Shown: piece by piece, positions 26,264-34,293 of the stretch
Layout: each line of letters opens with the position of its first letter
How positions within the stretch are numbered: the stretch's first letter is position 1
Origin: Agathobaculum ammoniilyticum
GTDB taxonomy: Bacteria > Bacillota > Clostridia > Oscillospirales > Butyricicoccaceae
Direction of reading: 5' to 3'
NCBI RefSeq assembly: GCF_025567315.1
Contig: NZ_JAOQJE010000004.1
Coordinates: 1-64,000, forward strand
Length of the DNA stretch: 64,000 nt
The notes under the pieces: generated by a model
Database searches by the model: none
What the model saw: only the letters and a program-made list of their open reading frames with translations
Told to the model about the DNA's origin: nothing
Program-made: the position numbers and the translations under genes

Positions 26264-26909
26264 TGCGCGCCTCTTTCACGATCTCGACCGACTTCTTGCA
26301 CAGGTCGGTGATCTCATCCCACTTGCCGCCCTCGATCAGGTCGGCGGTGACCATGTAGGAGCCGCCGCAGGCAGCGATGACAGGATTTTTGGCATAGTCC
26401 GCCAGGTTCTTCAGCGAGATGCCGCCGGTCGGCATAACCTTGAACATCGGGAACGGGGCGCTCATAGCCTTGATCTTGGCGATGCCGCCGGACTGCTCGG
26501 CGGGGAAGAACTTGAGGACCTCGAGGCCGAACTTATAGGCGGTGTGATAATCGGTCGGGGTGGTGCAACCGGGGAAGATCTGCACGCCGACTTTCTTGCA
26601 GTAGGCGACGATTTCGGGATCCATGCCAGGGGTGACGATGAACTGCGCGCCAGCGGCCATCGCCTCGTCTACCTGGTCGGTGGTCAGGACAGTACCCGCG
26701 CCCACGAGCATTTCCGGATAGGCGTCGTGCATGGCCTTGATGGCCTTGGCGGCGCCCGCCGCACGGAACGTGACCTCGGCAACCGGTACGCCGCCGTCGA
26801 TCAGCGCCTTTGCCAGCGGAACCGCGTCACGGTCAGGGTTGTTGAGCTTGATTACCGGTACGACACCGATGGACTGGACCTTTTTCTCGATTTCATTCAT
26901 TGCGATCAT
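26256..26909 (-). CDS. eda: KDPG (and KHG) aldolase
   Basis: A 217-residue class I aldolase of the Eda family. Key parts are VVPVIKLNNPDRD, GGVPVAEVTFRAAGA with the catalytic Glu, VGAGTVLTTDQVDEAMAAGAQFIVTPG, the Schiff-base lysine in LKFFPAE, and PTGGISLKNLADY. It cleaves 2-keto-3-deoxy-6-phosphogluconate to pyruvate and glyceraldehyde 3-phosphate. It is the first gene of the eda-VOC-kdgK operon. The ribosome site is GGAGGATG. Tandem IclR-type palindromes lie between its -10 and start codon, so repression by the divergent IclR regulator is likely. Confidence 0.95.
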   Translation of the reverse strand: MIAMNEIEKKVQSIGVVPVIKLNNPDRDAVPLAKALIDGGVPVAEVTFRAAGAAKAIKAMHDAYPEMLVGAGTVLTTDQVDEAMAAGAQFIVTPGMDPEIVAYCKKVGVQIFPGCTTPTDYHTAYKFGLEVLKFFPAEQSGGIAKIKAMSAPFPMFKVMPTGGISLKNLADYAKNPVIAACGGSYMVTADLIEGGKWDEITDLCKKSVEIVKEARNG

Positions 26910-26917
26910 CCTCCGTG

Positions 26918-26943
26918 TTTCATATTGTGGAATATTGTTTCAC
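26918..26943. promoter_or_regulatory. Tandem palindromic operator in front of eda
   Basis: TTTCA-TATTG-TGGAA-TATTG-TTTCA: two overlapping inverted repeats, TTTCA-N5-TGGAA and TGGAA-N5-TTTCA, ten bases apart. IclR/KdgR regulators bind pseudopalindromes with GAAA/GGAA arms. The site lies just downstream of the eda start point, where binding would block transcription. Confidence 0.55.
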
Positions 26944-26962
26944 GAATTCACTTGCTGATTTA

Positions 26963-26990
26963 ATTATATTACTTTACCGTCAGATTGCAA
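26963..26990 (-). promoter_or_regulatory. Promoter of the eda-VOC-kdgK operon
   Basis: Minus strand: -35 TTGCAA (26985-26990), 16 bases, -10 TATAAT (complement of 26963-26968). Confidence 0.65.
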
Positions 26991-27095
26991 GAGTTTTCTG
27001 CTAACAATCTGTGCAAAGTTTCTCTTGTGTTTTTGTGTAAAATCTATTAAAATGAAACAAGGTTTTATAATGCGGAACAAAAGGGAGGAAATTCC

Positions 27096-27878
27096 ATGGC
27101 AGAATCCTCGTCGGTCCAGTCGTTGGAGCGGGCGTTTGACCTGCTGGAAAAGCTGTGCCGCAGCCGGAACGGCATGACGATCGGCACGCTGTCGGCGGAA
27201 ACCGGCCTGCATAAAAGCACGGTACACCGGCTGCTGGCAACGATGTGTACGCGTGGCTATGTGCAGCGGGACGCGGAAACCAGCGTTTATCGCGCGGGCA
27301 TGCGCCTGTGCGAGCTGAGCAGCTATATTGTGGAGAACATGGATGTGATCGAGCGCGCCCGCGCGCCGTTGGAGCGTCTGGGGCATGAAACTGGAGAGAC
27401 TGTCCACCTGGTCCTACAGGAAGAGCGCGATATTGTTTATATTCATAAGGTAGAAAGCGTGAGCGGCGCGATCCGCATGTTTTCGCGTATCGGCATGCGC
27501 CGCCCGCTGTACTGCACGGGCGTGGGCAAGGCCATCCTGGCCACCTGGCCGGACGAGGAAGCGCGCGCGCTCTGGCGCGCCAGCGACGTCCGTCCGTGGA
27601 CACCCTATACGATCGTGGATGAAGCCGCGTTTTTTCAGGAGCTGGCGCAGGTCCGGCGGCTGGGCTACGCGATGGATAACGAAGAAAACGAGCTGGGCGT
27701 GCGCTGCATCGCGGCGGCGATTCCGGATTATCGGGGGCGCGCCTCGTATGCGATCTCGGTTTCCGCGCCGCTGACGCGCATGTCGGACGAGCGCATCGCC
27801 GCGCTGCGTGTGCCGCTGCTTGAAACGCGGGACGAGATCGCGGAGGCGATCGGCGGCGGCATGTACGGAAAGCGGTAA
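27096..27878 (+). CDS. IclR family transcriptional regulator (KdgR-like)
   Basis: A 260-residue regulator. The N-terminal winged helix-turn-helix spans about residues 5-65 (VQSLERAFDLLEKL...MTIGTLSAETGLHKSTVHRLLATM), and the C-terminal IclR effector domain covers the rest (ETVHLVLQEERDIVYIHKVES, TGVGKAILA, GYAMDNEENELGVRCIAAAI). KdgR members sense KDG or related keto-deoxy sugars. It is divergent from the eda-VOC-kdgK operon, which strongly suggests it controls that operon through the palindromes at 26918-26943. Its own -10 may be TATAAT at 27066-27071. Ribosome site GGGAGGA, start ATG 27096. Confidence 0.9.
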   Translation: MAESSSVQSLERAFDLLEKLCRSRNGMTIGTLSAETGLHKSTVHRLLATMCTRGYVQRDAETSVYRAGMRLCELSSYIVENMDVIERARAPLERLGHETGETVHLVLQEERDIVYIHKVESVSGAIRMFSRIGMRRPLYCTGVGKAILATWPDEEARALWRASDVRPWTPYTIVDEAAFFQELAQVRRLGYAMDNEENELGVRCIAAAIPDYRGRASYAISVSAPLTRMSDERIAALRVPLLETRDEIAEAIGGGMYGKR

Positions 27879-27900
27879 TCGCGGAAAGGGAGAAGGTAAG

Positions 27901-28674
27901 ATGCCACAGGTACTCACGCTGCCGCACGGCAAGCTGACCCGCTATGCCGCCGCGCAGCACGGTCCCAAGCCCGCGCTCATTTTGTGTCCGGGCGGCGGGT
28001 ACGAATTCTGCTCGATTCGGGAGGGCGCGCCTGCAGCGCGCGCCTTTGCGCGGGACGGCGTCGAGTCGTTCGTGCTAGAATACGACTGTGCGCCCGTGCC
28101 GCTGGACACGATGCCGCTGCATACGCTGGCCGCGGCGGTCGCGTGGGTGCGGCGGAATGCCGCGCAACTCAGGATCGCTCCAGACCGCATCGCGGTCGGG
28201 GGCTTTTCCGCGGGCGCGCACCTGGCGGGGATGCTGGCGGCGGTCTGGCACCGGCCGGAATGGTTTGAGCCCGATACCGACCTGCAGTGCCACCGGCCGA
28301 ACGCGGCGGTGCTGTGCTATCCGGTGGTGACGGCGGGGGAATACGGCCATCGCGGCAGCTTTGCTCGTCTGGCCGGCACGGATCCGGAAAAACAGCGTGC
28401 GTTTTCGCTGGAAATGCTGGTGGACGCGCGAACGCCGCCGGTGTTCCTGTGGCACACGCTGGAGGATCAGACCGCACGGGTCGAGAACACGCTGCTGCTC
28501 GAAGCGGCGCTGCGGAAAGCGGGTGTGCCACATGAGGTACACCTGTTCCCGCATGGCGTGCATGGGCTGGCGCTGGCGGATTTGGAAACCTGTGACCCGG
28601 CAAGAGGGCGCCGGCCGGATCGGCATGTGAACCGCTGGCAGGCGCTCTGCGCGGAATGGATAAAGGAGCTGTAA
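27901..28674 (+). CDS. Alpha/beta hydrolase (acetyl-esterase-like)
   Basis: A 257-residue hydrolase of the BD-FAE/Aes type. The oxyanion loop is CPGGGYEFCSIREGAPAA, the nucleophile elbow is GGFSAGAHLAG with the catalytic Ser, the acid is in the VFLWHTLEDQT region, and the His is in LFPHGVHGLAL. Such enzymes remove acetyl or short acyl groups from xylan or pectin sugars, which fits the neighbouring hexuronate genes. No signal peptide, so it acts inside the cell on imported oligosaccharides. ATG 27901 follows GGAGAAGG; the preceding regulator ends 22 bases upstream, and a GNAT follows after three bases. Confidence 0.82.
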   Translation: MPQVLTLPHGKLTRYAAAQHGPKPALILCPGGGYEFCSIREGAPAARAFARDGVESFVLEYDCAPVPLDTMPLHTLAAAVAWVRRNAAQLRIAPDRIAVGGFSAGAHLAGMLAAVWHRPEWFEPDTDLQCHRPNAAVLCYPVVTAGEYGHRGSFARLAGTDPEKQRAFSLEMLVDARTPPVFLWHTLEDQTARVENTLLLEAALRKAGVPHEVHLFPHGVHGLALADLETCDPARGRRPDRHVNRWQALCAEWIKEL

Positions 28675-28677
28675 AAC

Positions 28678-29169
28678 ATGGAAATACGGCATGCGGCGCC
28701 GGCCGACCTGCCCGACCTGCTCGCGCTGTTCGACGCGGCGCGTCGGTTTATGGCGCAAAACGGCAACCCGCATCAATGGGGCAGACGCTTCCCCACGAAA
28801 GAGATGCTCGAAGCGGATATCAGCGCGCAGCGCAGCTACATCTGCGAGGACGAGGGGCGGCTCGCGGCGGCGTTCTGCTTTACCACGGAGGAGGAGCCGA
28901 CCTATCGGGTGATTCGGGAGGGCGCCTGGCTGGACGACGCCCCCTACGGCGTGGTACACCGGATTGCGGCGGCGGAGCACGGGCGCGGTGCGGCGGCGTT
29001 CTGCCTGGAATGGTGCCTGGCGCGGTGCGGCAACATCCGTATCGACACCCACCGCGACAACCAGCCTATGCAGCGCCTGCTGGCGCGGCTGGGATACACG
29101 TTCTGCGGCCTGATCGACCTGAAAAACGGGCGCGGCGAGCGATTGGCCTATCAGAAACGGAGTCGATAA
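28678..29169 (+). CDS. GNAT family N-acetyltransferase
   Basis: A 163-residue GNAT. MEIRHAAPADLPDLLALFDAARRFMAQNG is the usual opening, EDEGRLAAAFCFTTEEEP the central strands, and HRIAAAEHGRGAAAFCLEWCLARCGNIRIDTHRDNQPMQRLLARLGYTFCGLI carries the acetyl-CoA loop (EHGRGAA) and the motif B end. It is joined closely to the esterase gene (three bases), so co-transcription is expected. Substrate unknown. Confidence 0.85.
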   Translation: MEIRHAAPADLPDLLALFDAARRFMAQNGNPHQWGRRFPTKEMLEADISAQRSYICEDEGRLAAAFCFTTEEEPTYRVIREGAWLDDAPYGVVHRIAAAEHGRGAAAFCLEWCLARCGNIRIDTHRDNQPMQRLLARLGYTFCGLIDLKNGRGERLAYQKRSR

Positions 29170-29202
29170 AAAAATCCTGTCTTTTATAGACAGGATTTTT
29201 CT
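29170..29202 (+). terminator. Terminator after the esterase-GNAT unit
   Basis: A 13-bp stem (29170-29182 with 29188-29200) ending in T5. Confidence 0.88.
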
Positions 29203-29224
29203 TCGATATAAATAAAATTAAAGA

Positions 29225-29253
29225 TTGACTTTTATAAAATTAAATATTATACT
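29225..29253 (+). promoter_or_regulatory. Promoter of the DUF2089 operon
   Basis: -35 TTGACT (29225-29230), 17 bases, -10 TATACT (29248-29253). Confidence 0.7.
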
Positions 29254-29279
29254 AAGGCCACAGGAAAGGAAGTGATGGC

Positions 29280-29582
29280 GTGGCGATCGAGGTCGTACCG
29301 GAGTGGATGGCGCAGCTTGACGATGAGGACGTCTCTTTCATCAAAAAATTTATTTTGGCCTCGGGCTCGCTCAAAGAGGTCGCGGGCGTGTATGGCGTGA
29401 CCTATCCGACCGTGCGCCTGCGGCTTGACCGGCTGATCCAGAAAATCGAGATCGGCGAGCGCGAAGGGGAGGAGCCGTATATCGCGCTCATCAAACGGCT
29501 GGCGGTCAACGACAAGCTGGATTTCGACACGGCGAAAATCCTGATTAACGAGTATAAGAAGCAGAAGAACGAGGAGGGTTAG
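29280..29582 (+). CDS. DUF2089-like helix-turn-helix protein
   Basis: A 100-residue protein with a helix-turn-helix in the middle: DEDVSFIKKFILASGSLKEVAGVYGVTYPTVRLRLDRLIQKI. The pattern 'FI..F+L..GSLKE.A...gVSYPTVR.RLD.LI..' is the DUF2089 HTH, found in small clostridial regulators. The zinc-finger part seen in some DUF2089 proteins is absent. Start GTG 29280, with AGGAAAGGAAG upstream; the ATG at 29274 is in another frame. It is followed one base later by two similar small membrane proteins and probably regulates them. Confidence 0.75.
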   Translation: MAIEVVPEWMAQLDDEDVSFIKKFILASGSLKEVAGVYGVTYPTVRLRLDRLIQKIEIGEREGEEPYIALIKRLAVNDKLDFDTAKILINEYKKQKNEEG

Positions 29583-29583
29583 C

Positions 29584-29907
29584 ATGATAAATCCAATTAA
29601 GTTGGTTTTCTGTTTGGCGCTGTTCGCGGCGGTCTGCGCGTTGGAGGTGTTTCTGTCCAAGCGGCGGGCGTGGTGGCCCGGGCTGGTGCTGCCCCTGTGC
29701 CTGCTGCCGCCTGTACTGTTTGTCCTGCCGAACGTGGTGCTGAACGCGCTCGGTGTGGCGGAAAATTCGCTGCAAAAGGTGCTGTCGCTGCTCATGGGGC
29801 TGCTCTTTTTCGCGCCGGCGCTCGTTTTGCTGGCGATTTACTGGCACTGCCGCCGCAGCGGGAAACACCGCGAGCAGGTGGAAAAGATAAAGATACAGGA
29901 TTTGTAA
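29584..29907 (+). CDS. Small membrane protein, first of a paralogous pair
   Basis: A 107-residue protein with three hydrophobic segments (about 5-22, 30-55 and 70-90) and a basic tail ending EKIKIQDL. The pattern LEVFLSKRRAWWPGLVLPL after the first helix is repeated in the next gene as LEVWLSRRKSRWPGLIMPAL, and both end in (K)I/MNIQDL, so the pair arose by duplication. No known domain is recognised. The gene starts one base after the DUF2089 stop (GAGGAGG is the ribosome site), implying coupling with the regulator. Confidence 0.7.
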   Translation: MINPIKLVFCLALFAAVCALEVFLSKRRAWWPGLVLPLCLLPPVLFVLPNVVLNALGVAENSLQKVLSLLMGLLFFAPALVLLAIYWHCRRSGKHREQVEKIKIQDL

Positions 29908-29919
29908 GGGGGAATCGTT

Positions 29920-30351
29920 TTGGCGGGAATAATGACAATGTCAATCGTGGTGACCGTGCTGAACACGCTGGTGCTGGTGGCGGTGCTGGCGGGCGTGATC
30001 GTGCTTGAGGTCTGGCTGTCGCGCCGCAAAAGCCGGTGGCCGGGGCTGATTATGCCTGCTCTGTCGCTTATGCTGTCGTTGCTGCTGGTGCTGGGCGGCG
30101 TGGTGTTTACCTCCATAGGCGGCGCGGCGAGCGGGCTGCAGGTGGTCGATGAAGAGACCGGCGAGGTACTCTATGAGGAGCGGCGGGTGGAACAAACGTC
30201 GGACTGGACACTGGGCGATACCGTGCAGGTCGGGATTATCCTGCTGGTAAGCAACATCCCAACCTTCGTGCTGTTGGGGGCGTATTATATCGGGCGGGAA
30301 AAGCTCCGGCGGGAAAGGCTGCTGGAAAAGATGAACATACAGGATCTGTAA
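29920..30351 (+). CDS. Small membrane protein, second of the pair
   Basis: A 143-residue paralogue of the preceding gene, with an extra extracytoplasmic segment of about 40 residues (VDEETGEVLYEERRVEQTSDW) between its second and third helices. The start is taken as TTG 29920, with GGGGG seven bases upstream; the in-frame ATG 29932 is possible. Ends EKMNIQDL like its neighbour. Function unknown; the operon with a DUF2089 regulator resembles small membrane-stress units, but that is only an analogy. Confidence 0.65.
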   Translation: MAGIMTMSIVVTVLNTLVLVAVLAGVIVLEVWLSRRKSRWPGLIMPALSLMLSLLLVLGGVVFTSIGGAASGLQVVDEETGEVLYEERRVEQTSDWTLGDTVQVGIILLVSNIPTFVLLGAYYIGREKLRRERLLEKMNIQDL

Positions 30352-30356
30352 AACAG

Positions 30357-30396
30357 AAAAACGCCGTTCCAGACAGACGCATCCGGACGGCGTTTT
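30357..30396. terminator. Terminator between convergent genes
   Basis: AAAACGCCGT (from 30357) pairs with ACGGCGTTTT (30387-30396), serving the plus-strand operon and overlapping the stop codon of the minus-strand HD gene. Confidence 0.75.
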
Positions 30397-30917
30397 CAGT
30401 TATAAGCAAACAGCTTGCGGCAGGCAAGGGATATATAGCCGCCAAGCGCAGCGGCCATCTCTCTGGAAGCAACGGCTTTGTCCGCCAGCGTCACGATCCA
30501 TGCGATCCGCGTGCGCGGCATGGCCGCGAGCGGGAACATGTGCCGCGCGATTGCCTCGCATTCGCGCTCGGTCAGGCCGAACGTATGCTTCGCGCGGTCG
30601 GCCGCGATATGGCCGTGTACAAACGCGTGCATGCGCATCACACGCCGCAGGCCGGAATACCGGCGCAGGTAACGGCGGAAACGCTCGCCGTGCCAGTCGT
30701 AACCGAAGAAATCGTGCAGCAACGCCGCGCGGATTACAGAGGCGGTTTCGTCCCCGGACAGACGCATCCGGCGGGCGATGGCATACGCCGCCTGAGCCAC
30801 GGCGACCGAATGGTCGTACACGGAATTTTCCGCGCCGTGGTGCTGGAACTGCAGAAGCTGCAGATAGCGGGGATGCTTCAGGATATCCCCTCCAAGCCGC
30901 TGTATCTCACTCTCCAT
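30396..30917 (-). CDS. HD-domain protein
   Basis: A 173-residue HD-type phosphohydrolase-like protein. The metal ligands are H in NSVYDHSVAVA, the HD pair in AALLHDFFGYDW and the later H in MHAFVHGHIAADRA plus D in VTLADKAVA. Members hydrolyse nucleotides or are of unknown role. ATG 30917 has AAAGGGGTGA upstream. The much longer ORF reading to 31451 overlaps the MATE gene and is not real. Substrate unknown. Confidence 0.8.
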   Translation of the reverse strand: MESEIQRLGGDILKHPRYLQLLQFQHHGAENSVYDHSVAVAQAAYAIARRMRLSGDETASVIRAALLHDFFGYDWHGERFRRYLRRYSGLRRVMRMHAFVHGHIAADRAKHTFGLTERECEAIARHMFPLAAMPRTRIAWIVTLADKAVASREMAAALGGYISLACRKLFAYN

Positions 30918-31005
30918 GGGACTCACCCCTTTCCAGTTTTCTGTCTTTATTATATGCCGCAGAATGCACAAAAACAAGAGGGCGTTTGTTACATTTTTGT
31001 GACGT

Positions 31006-32355
31006 TTATTCGGACAAGCCTGATAAAAGCCGGCGGCATACCCGCCGGTGGAGCAGTACCGCCGCGGCAAGGCCGCAGGCCTCCGCAAGCGGGAACGCCA
31101 GCCAGAGGGCCGAAAGGCTGACGTGCGAGAGCAGCACGGCGGCGGGCAGGAGGAGGACAAGCTGACGCAGCAACGCCACGATAAGCGACTCGCTCCCGCG
31201 GCCCAATCCCTGCATGCAGCCGGACAGGATGACGGAAATGCCGGCAAGGCAGAACGAAGCGGAGATGATGCGGATGGCGGGGACGCCGAGGGCGAGCATG
31301 GCATCCGAGGCGTCGAACAGCCGCAGAAGCGGTACGGGCAGAGCTTCGAACAGCAGCGTACCCGCCGCCATGATGCCGAGCGCGAGCAGCAGCGCATATC
31401 GGGTGATCCGCTCGATGCGGCGGCGGTTTTTCGCACCATAGTTGAAGCCAATCATGGGGATGAGCGCGTTGTTGAGACCGTAGACCGGCATGAACAGGAA
31501 GTTCTGCAGCTTGTAGTACACGCCGTAAAAGCCGACCGCGGTCTGGGAGAACGGCATCAGGATGCGGTTGAGGCCGACCGTGAGCACGCTCAGCAGGGAT
31601 TGCTGCAAGGCAGCGGGCAGGCCGATGCGCACGATCTCCGCAAGGATACGGACATCTGGCCGGAAGCCGCGTACATGGATGCGGACATCCCGATTGAAGC
31701 GCACATTGATGAAAAAACCGATTGACATGGCGGTGATCTGGGAGAGGACGGTCGCGAGCGCCGCGCCCGTGGTACCGAGCGCGGGACAGCCGAACAGCCC
31801 GAAAATCAGGATCGGGTCGAGGACGCAGTTGAGCAGCGCGCCGATGAGCTGCGTGACCATGTGGTAGACCGTGTTGCCGGTCGCCTGCATGAGCCGTTCC
31901 GCGACAAACAGCAGGAAAACGCCGCAGGACGCGGTAGTCACCACCGTCACATAGCCGGCGCCCATATCGACGACAGCGGGTACATCGGTGAACAGCGCGA
32001 TAAAGTCGCGCCCGAACAGCAGCCCCAGCACAGCGAACACCAGCCAGAAGCAAATGGAAAGAAAAATGCCGTTGACCGCGACCGCGTCCGCTTCCGCCTG
32101 CTTTTTCTGTCCCAGCCGGCGCGACAGCAGCGCGTTGACGCCCACGCCCGCGCCGGTCGCAACCGCGATCATTAAAAGCTGCACCGGAAACGCAAGGGAA
32201 ACGGCGGTCAGGGCGTCCTCACTGATGCGCGCGACAAAAGCGCTGTCCACAATGTTGTACAGCGCCTGCACGAGCATGGACAGCATGATCGGAAACGACA
32301 TGGTAACGATCAGCCGCCCTTCGGGCATGGTCCCCATTTTATTTTCACCGGCCAT
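31006..32355 (-). CDS. MATE family efflux transporter
   Basis: A 449-residue membrane protein with twelve helices in two homologous halves. MPEGRLIVTMSFPIMLSMLVQALYNIVDSAFVARISEDALTAVSLAFPVQ is the standard MATE opening (the DinF/NorM-like branch), and the second half has GLNNALIPMIGFNYGAKNRRRIERI at the matching place. These pumps exchange Na+ or H+ for cationic compounds or drugs. ATG 32355 is preceded by GGGGTG; a GTG three codons upstream is possible. A TATAAT lies about 25 bases before it. Confidence 0.93.
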   Translation of the reverse strand: MAGENKMGTMPEGRLIVTMSFPIMLSMLVQALYNIVDSAFVARISEDALTAVSLAFPVQLLMIAVATGAGVGVNALLSRRLGQKKQAEADAVAVNGIFLSICFWLVFAVLGLLFGRDFIALFTDVPAVVDMGAGYVTVVTTASCGVFLLFVAERLMQATGNTVYHMVTQLIGALLNCVLDPILIFGLFGCPALGTTGAALATVLSQITAMSIGFFINVRFNRDVRIHVRGFRPDVRILAEIVRIGLPAALQQSLLSVLTVGLNRILMPFSQTAVGFYGVYYKLQNFLFMPVYGLNNALIPMIGFNYGAKNRRRIERITRYALLLALGIMAAGTLLFEALPVPLLRLFDASDAMLALGVPAIRIISASFCLAGISVILSGCMQGLGRGSESLIVALLRQLVLLLPAAVLLSHVSLSALWLAFPLAEACGLAAAVLLHRRVCRRLLSGLSE

Positions 32356-32400
32356 ATGCTTCACCCCGTTTTTACTATTATAACAGATAAACCGGCAAAG

Positions 32401-32427
32401 AAAAAGCCGCAGCTTTAAACTGCGGCT
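32401..32427 (-). terminator. Terminator after the GNAT gene
   Basis: AGCCGCAG (32405-32412) pairs with CTGCGGCT (32420-32427); minus strand reads into TTTTTCTTT. Confidence 0.8.
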
Positions 32428-32436
32428 CTGTTCGGC

Positions 32437-32892
32437 TCACAGGCCGACCGGCGTGTCCATAATCATCTGGCGGTAGGCCAGCTCCTCGAAGCCGAGCATC
32501 CGGTACAGCGCGGCGGCGCGCACATTGCTTTCGGTCACCTCCAGCCGGTAGCGCGCGGCGCTGTTGTATTTTTCGTGTGCGGCAGCGATCATTTTGCGGC
32601 CGATGCCCGTGCCGCGCACGGTCTCGTCCACCATCAGTTCGTCCAGCCATACGCACAGCCCGCCCGCCTCATTCGACCAGGTGAGCGCGAGCAGCAGGTA
32701 GGCGCAGGGCGCGCCGTCGTCGTCCTCCGCGATCAGGCAGTCCGCGTAGGGCGTGCCGTGCAGCAGCAGTTCGAACGTGCGCTCGGCGTTCTGCGGCGGG
32801 ATTGCATGGTCGCAGGCGGAAGAGCGGTAGAACGCCGCGTTGCGGCTGAGGAAAAAGTCGCGGTCGCGCGGCTCGATCGATCGGATATGCAT
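32437..32892 (-). CDS. GNAT family N-acetyltransferase
   Basis: A 151-residue GNAT with a clear acetyl-CoA binding motif, LDELMVDETVRGTGIGRKMIAAAHEKY (RGTGIG), and the C-terminal ESNVRAAALYRMLGFEELAYRQMIMDTP. The acceptor is unknown. AGGAGG lies eight bases before ATG 32892. It follows the sulfhydrylase-type gene by 62 bases on the same strand and may be co-transcribed with it. Confidence 0.87.
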   Translation of the reverse strand: MHIRSIEPRDRDFFLSRNAAFYRSSACDHAIPPQNAERTFELLLHGTPYADCLIAEDDDGAPCAYLLLALTWSNEAGGLCVWLDELMVDETVRGTGIGRKMIAAAHEKYNSAARYRLEVTESNVRAAALYRMLGFEELAYRQMIMDTPVGL

Positions 32893-32954
32893 AGGAAAAC
32901 CTCCTGTTTGACAAAAAACGGTGTTTCGCGTGCCTTTGCTCCCAGACAGCGGCT

Positions 32955-34223
32955 TCAGCCGAGCTGAGCGAGAGCCTGGTCAAGGTCCGCGATAATGTCC
33001 TCCACATTTTCCAGGCCGACCGAAACCCGCACAAGGCCCGGCTCGATACCTGCGGCGACGAGCTGCTCGTCCGTGAGCTGGCGGTGGGTTTCGCTGGCCG
33101 GATGCAGCACGCAGGTACGGATATCCGCCACATGGACCTCGTTGCAGGCAAGCTGCAGGCTGTCCATGAACTGCATGGCCGCGCCGCGGCCGCCCTTGAT
33201 ATCGACCGACATCACGCCCGAGGTGCCGAGCGGCAGATACTTCTGCGCGCGTTCGTAATGTTCGTTGCCGGGCAGGGCGGGGTAGCGCACGGAAGCGATC
33301 CTGTCCGACGCCTGTAGGTACTCGGCGACCGTGAGCGCATTTTCACAGTACCGCTTCATGCGCACGGGCAGGGTTTCCAGGCCGAGGTTCAAAAGGAATG
33401 CGGAGTGCGCCGCCGGATAACAGCCGAAATCACGCATAAGCTGCATGCGCGCCTTAATGATATAAGCCATGCTGCCGAATTCACGGGTATAGACAACGCC
33501 GTGATAGCTCTCGTCCGGCTCGGTGAAGTCGGGGAATTTGCCTGAGGCGGCCCAATCGAACCGGCCGCCGTCCACGATGACGCCGCCGCCCTGGACCGCG
33601 TGGCCGTCCATATATTTTGTGGTGGAATGGATGACGATATCCGCGCCCCATTCGATCGGGCGGCACAGGATGGGCGTGGCAAACGTATTATCGATGATTA
33701 GCGGCACGCCGTTTTTGTGCGCGATATCCGCCCACTTTTGGATATCGAACACGGTCAGCGCCGGATTGGCGAGCGTTTCACCAAACACAGCCTTGGTGTT
33801 GGGCTTGAACAGCTTCTGGATTTCTTTCGCGTCTGCTTCCGCATCCGCCCAGATACACTCGATGCCGAGCTTTTTGAGCGTCACGCCGAACAGGTTGATC
33901 GTGCCGCCATAGATCGTGGAAGCCGCGATGAAGCTGTCCCCCGCGGAACAGAGGTTGAGGATGGCGAGCAGGCTCGCCGCCTGGCCGGAGCTGGTGAGCA
34001 TCGCGCCCACGCCGCCCTCCAGCGCGGCGATTTTCTTTTCCACCGCGTCGCAGGTCGGATTGGCAAAGCGCGAGTACATGTACTCGGTCGGCATATCGAA
34101 CAGGGATGCGATCTTTTCGGTCGAATCGAACCGGTAGGTGGTAGACTGAACGATGGGCATGACGCCTGGGCCGCCGTTTTCGGGCTTGTAGCCCTCATGC
34201 AGGCATTTTGTTTCGATCTTCAT
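32955..34223 (-). CDS. O-acetylhomoserine sulfhydrylase-type PLP enzyme
   Basis: A 422-residue Cys/Met-metabolism PLP enzyme. It has SGQAASLLAILNLCSAGDSFIAASTIYGGT (cofactor phosphate loop), the pyridine-stacking region, DNTFATPILCRPIEWGADIVIHSTTKYMDGHA with the Schiff-base Lys in STTKY, and SVGLENVEDIIADLDQAL at the end. Length and the MKIETKCLHEGYKPENGGPGVMPIVQSTTY opening fit O-acetylhomoserine aminocarboxypropyltransferase / methionine gamma-lyase-like enzymes, which make homocysteine from O-acetylhomoserine and sulfide. ATG 34223 follows AAAGGAG; the 17-codon upstream extension has no ribosome site. No SAM riboswitch or T-box is visible in front. Confidence 0.88.
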   Translation of the reverse strand: MKIETKCLHEGYKPENGGPGVMPIVQSTTYRFDSTEKIASLFDMPTEYMYSRFANPTCDAVEKKIAALEGGVGAMLTSSGQAASLLAILNLCSAGDSFIAASTIYGGTINLFGVTLKKLGIECIWADAEADAKEIQKLFKPNTKAVFGETLANPALTVFDIQKWADIAHKNGVPLIIDNTFATPILCRPIEWGADIVIHSTTKYMDGHAVQGGGVIVDGGRFDWAASGKFPDFTEPDESYHGVVYTREFGSMAYIIKARMQLMRDFGCYPAAHSAFLLNLGLETLPVRMKRYCENALTVAEYLQASDRIASVRYPALPGNEHYERAQKYLPLGTSGVMSVDIKGGRGAAMQFMDSLQLACNEVHVADIRTCVLHPASETHRQLTDEQLVAAGIEPGLVRVSVGLENVEDIIADLDQALAQLG

Positions 34224-34264
34224 ATTTATTATAGCTCCTTTGCAGGAATTTTTTGCACAAGGGT

Positions 34265-34293
34265 ATTTTAACACGCGGGGGAGGGAGGGTCAA
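34265..34293 (-). promoter_or_regulatory. Promoter of the sulfhydrylase-type gene
   Basis: Minus strand: -35 TTGACC (complement of 34288-34293), 17 bases, -10 TAAAAT (complement of 34265-34270). Confidence 0.65.

Noticed and set aside
30989..32053. Minus-strand 354-residue ORF within the MATE gene
   Set aside because: Same strand but out of frame with a complete MATE protein; composition is Arg/His/Pro-rich.
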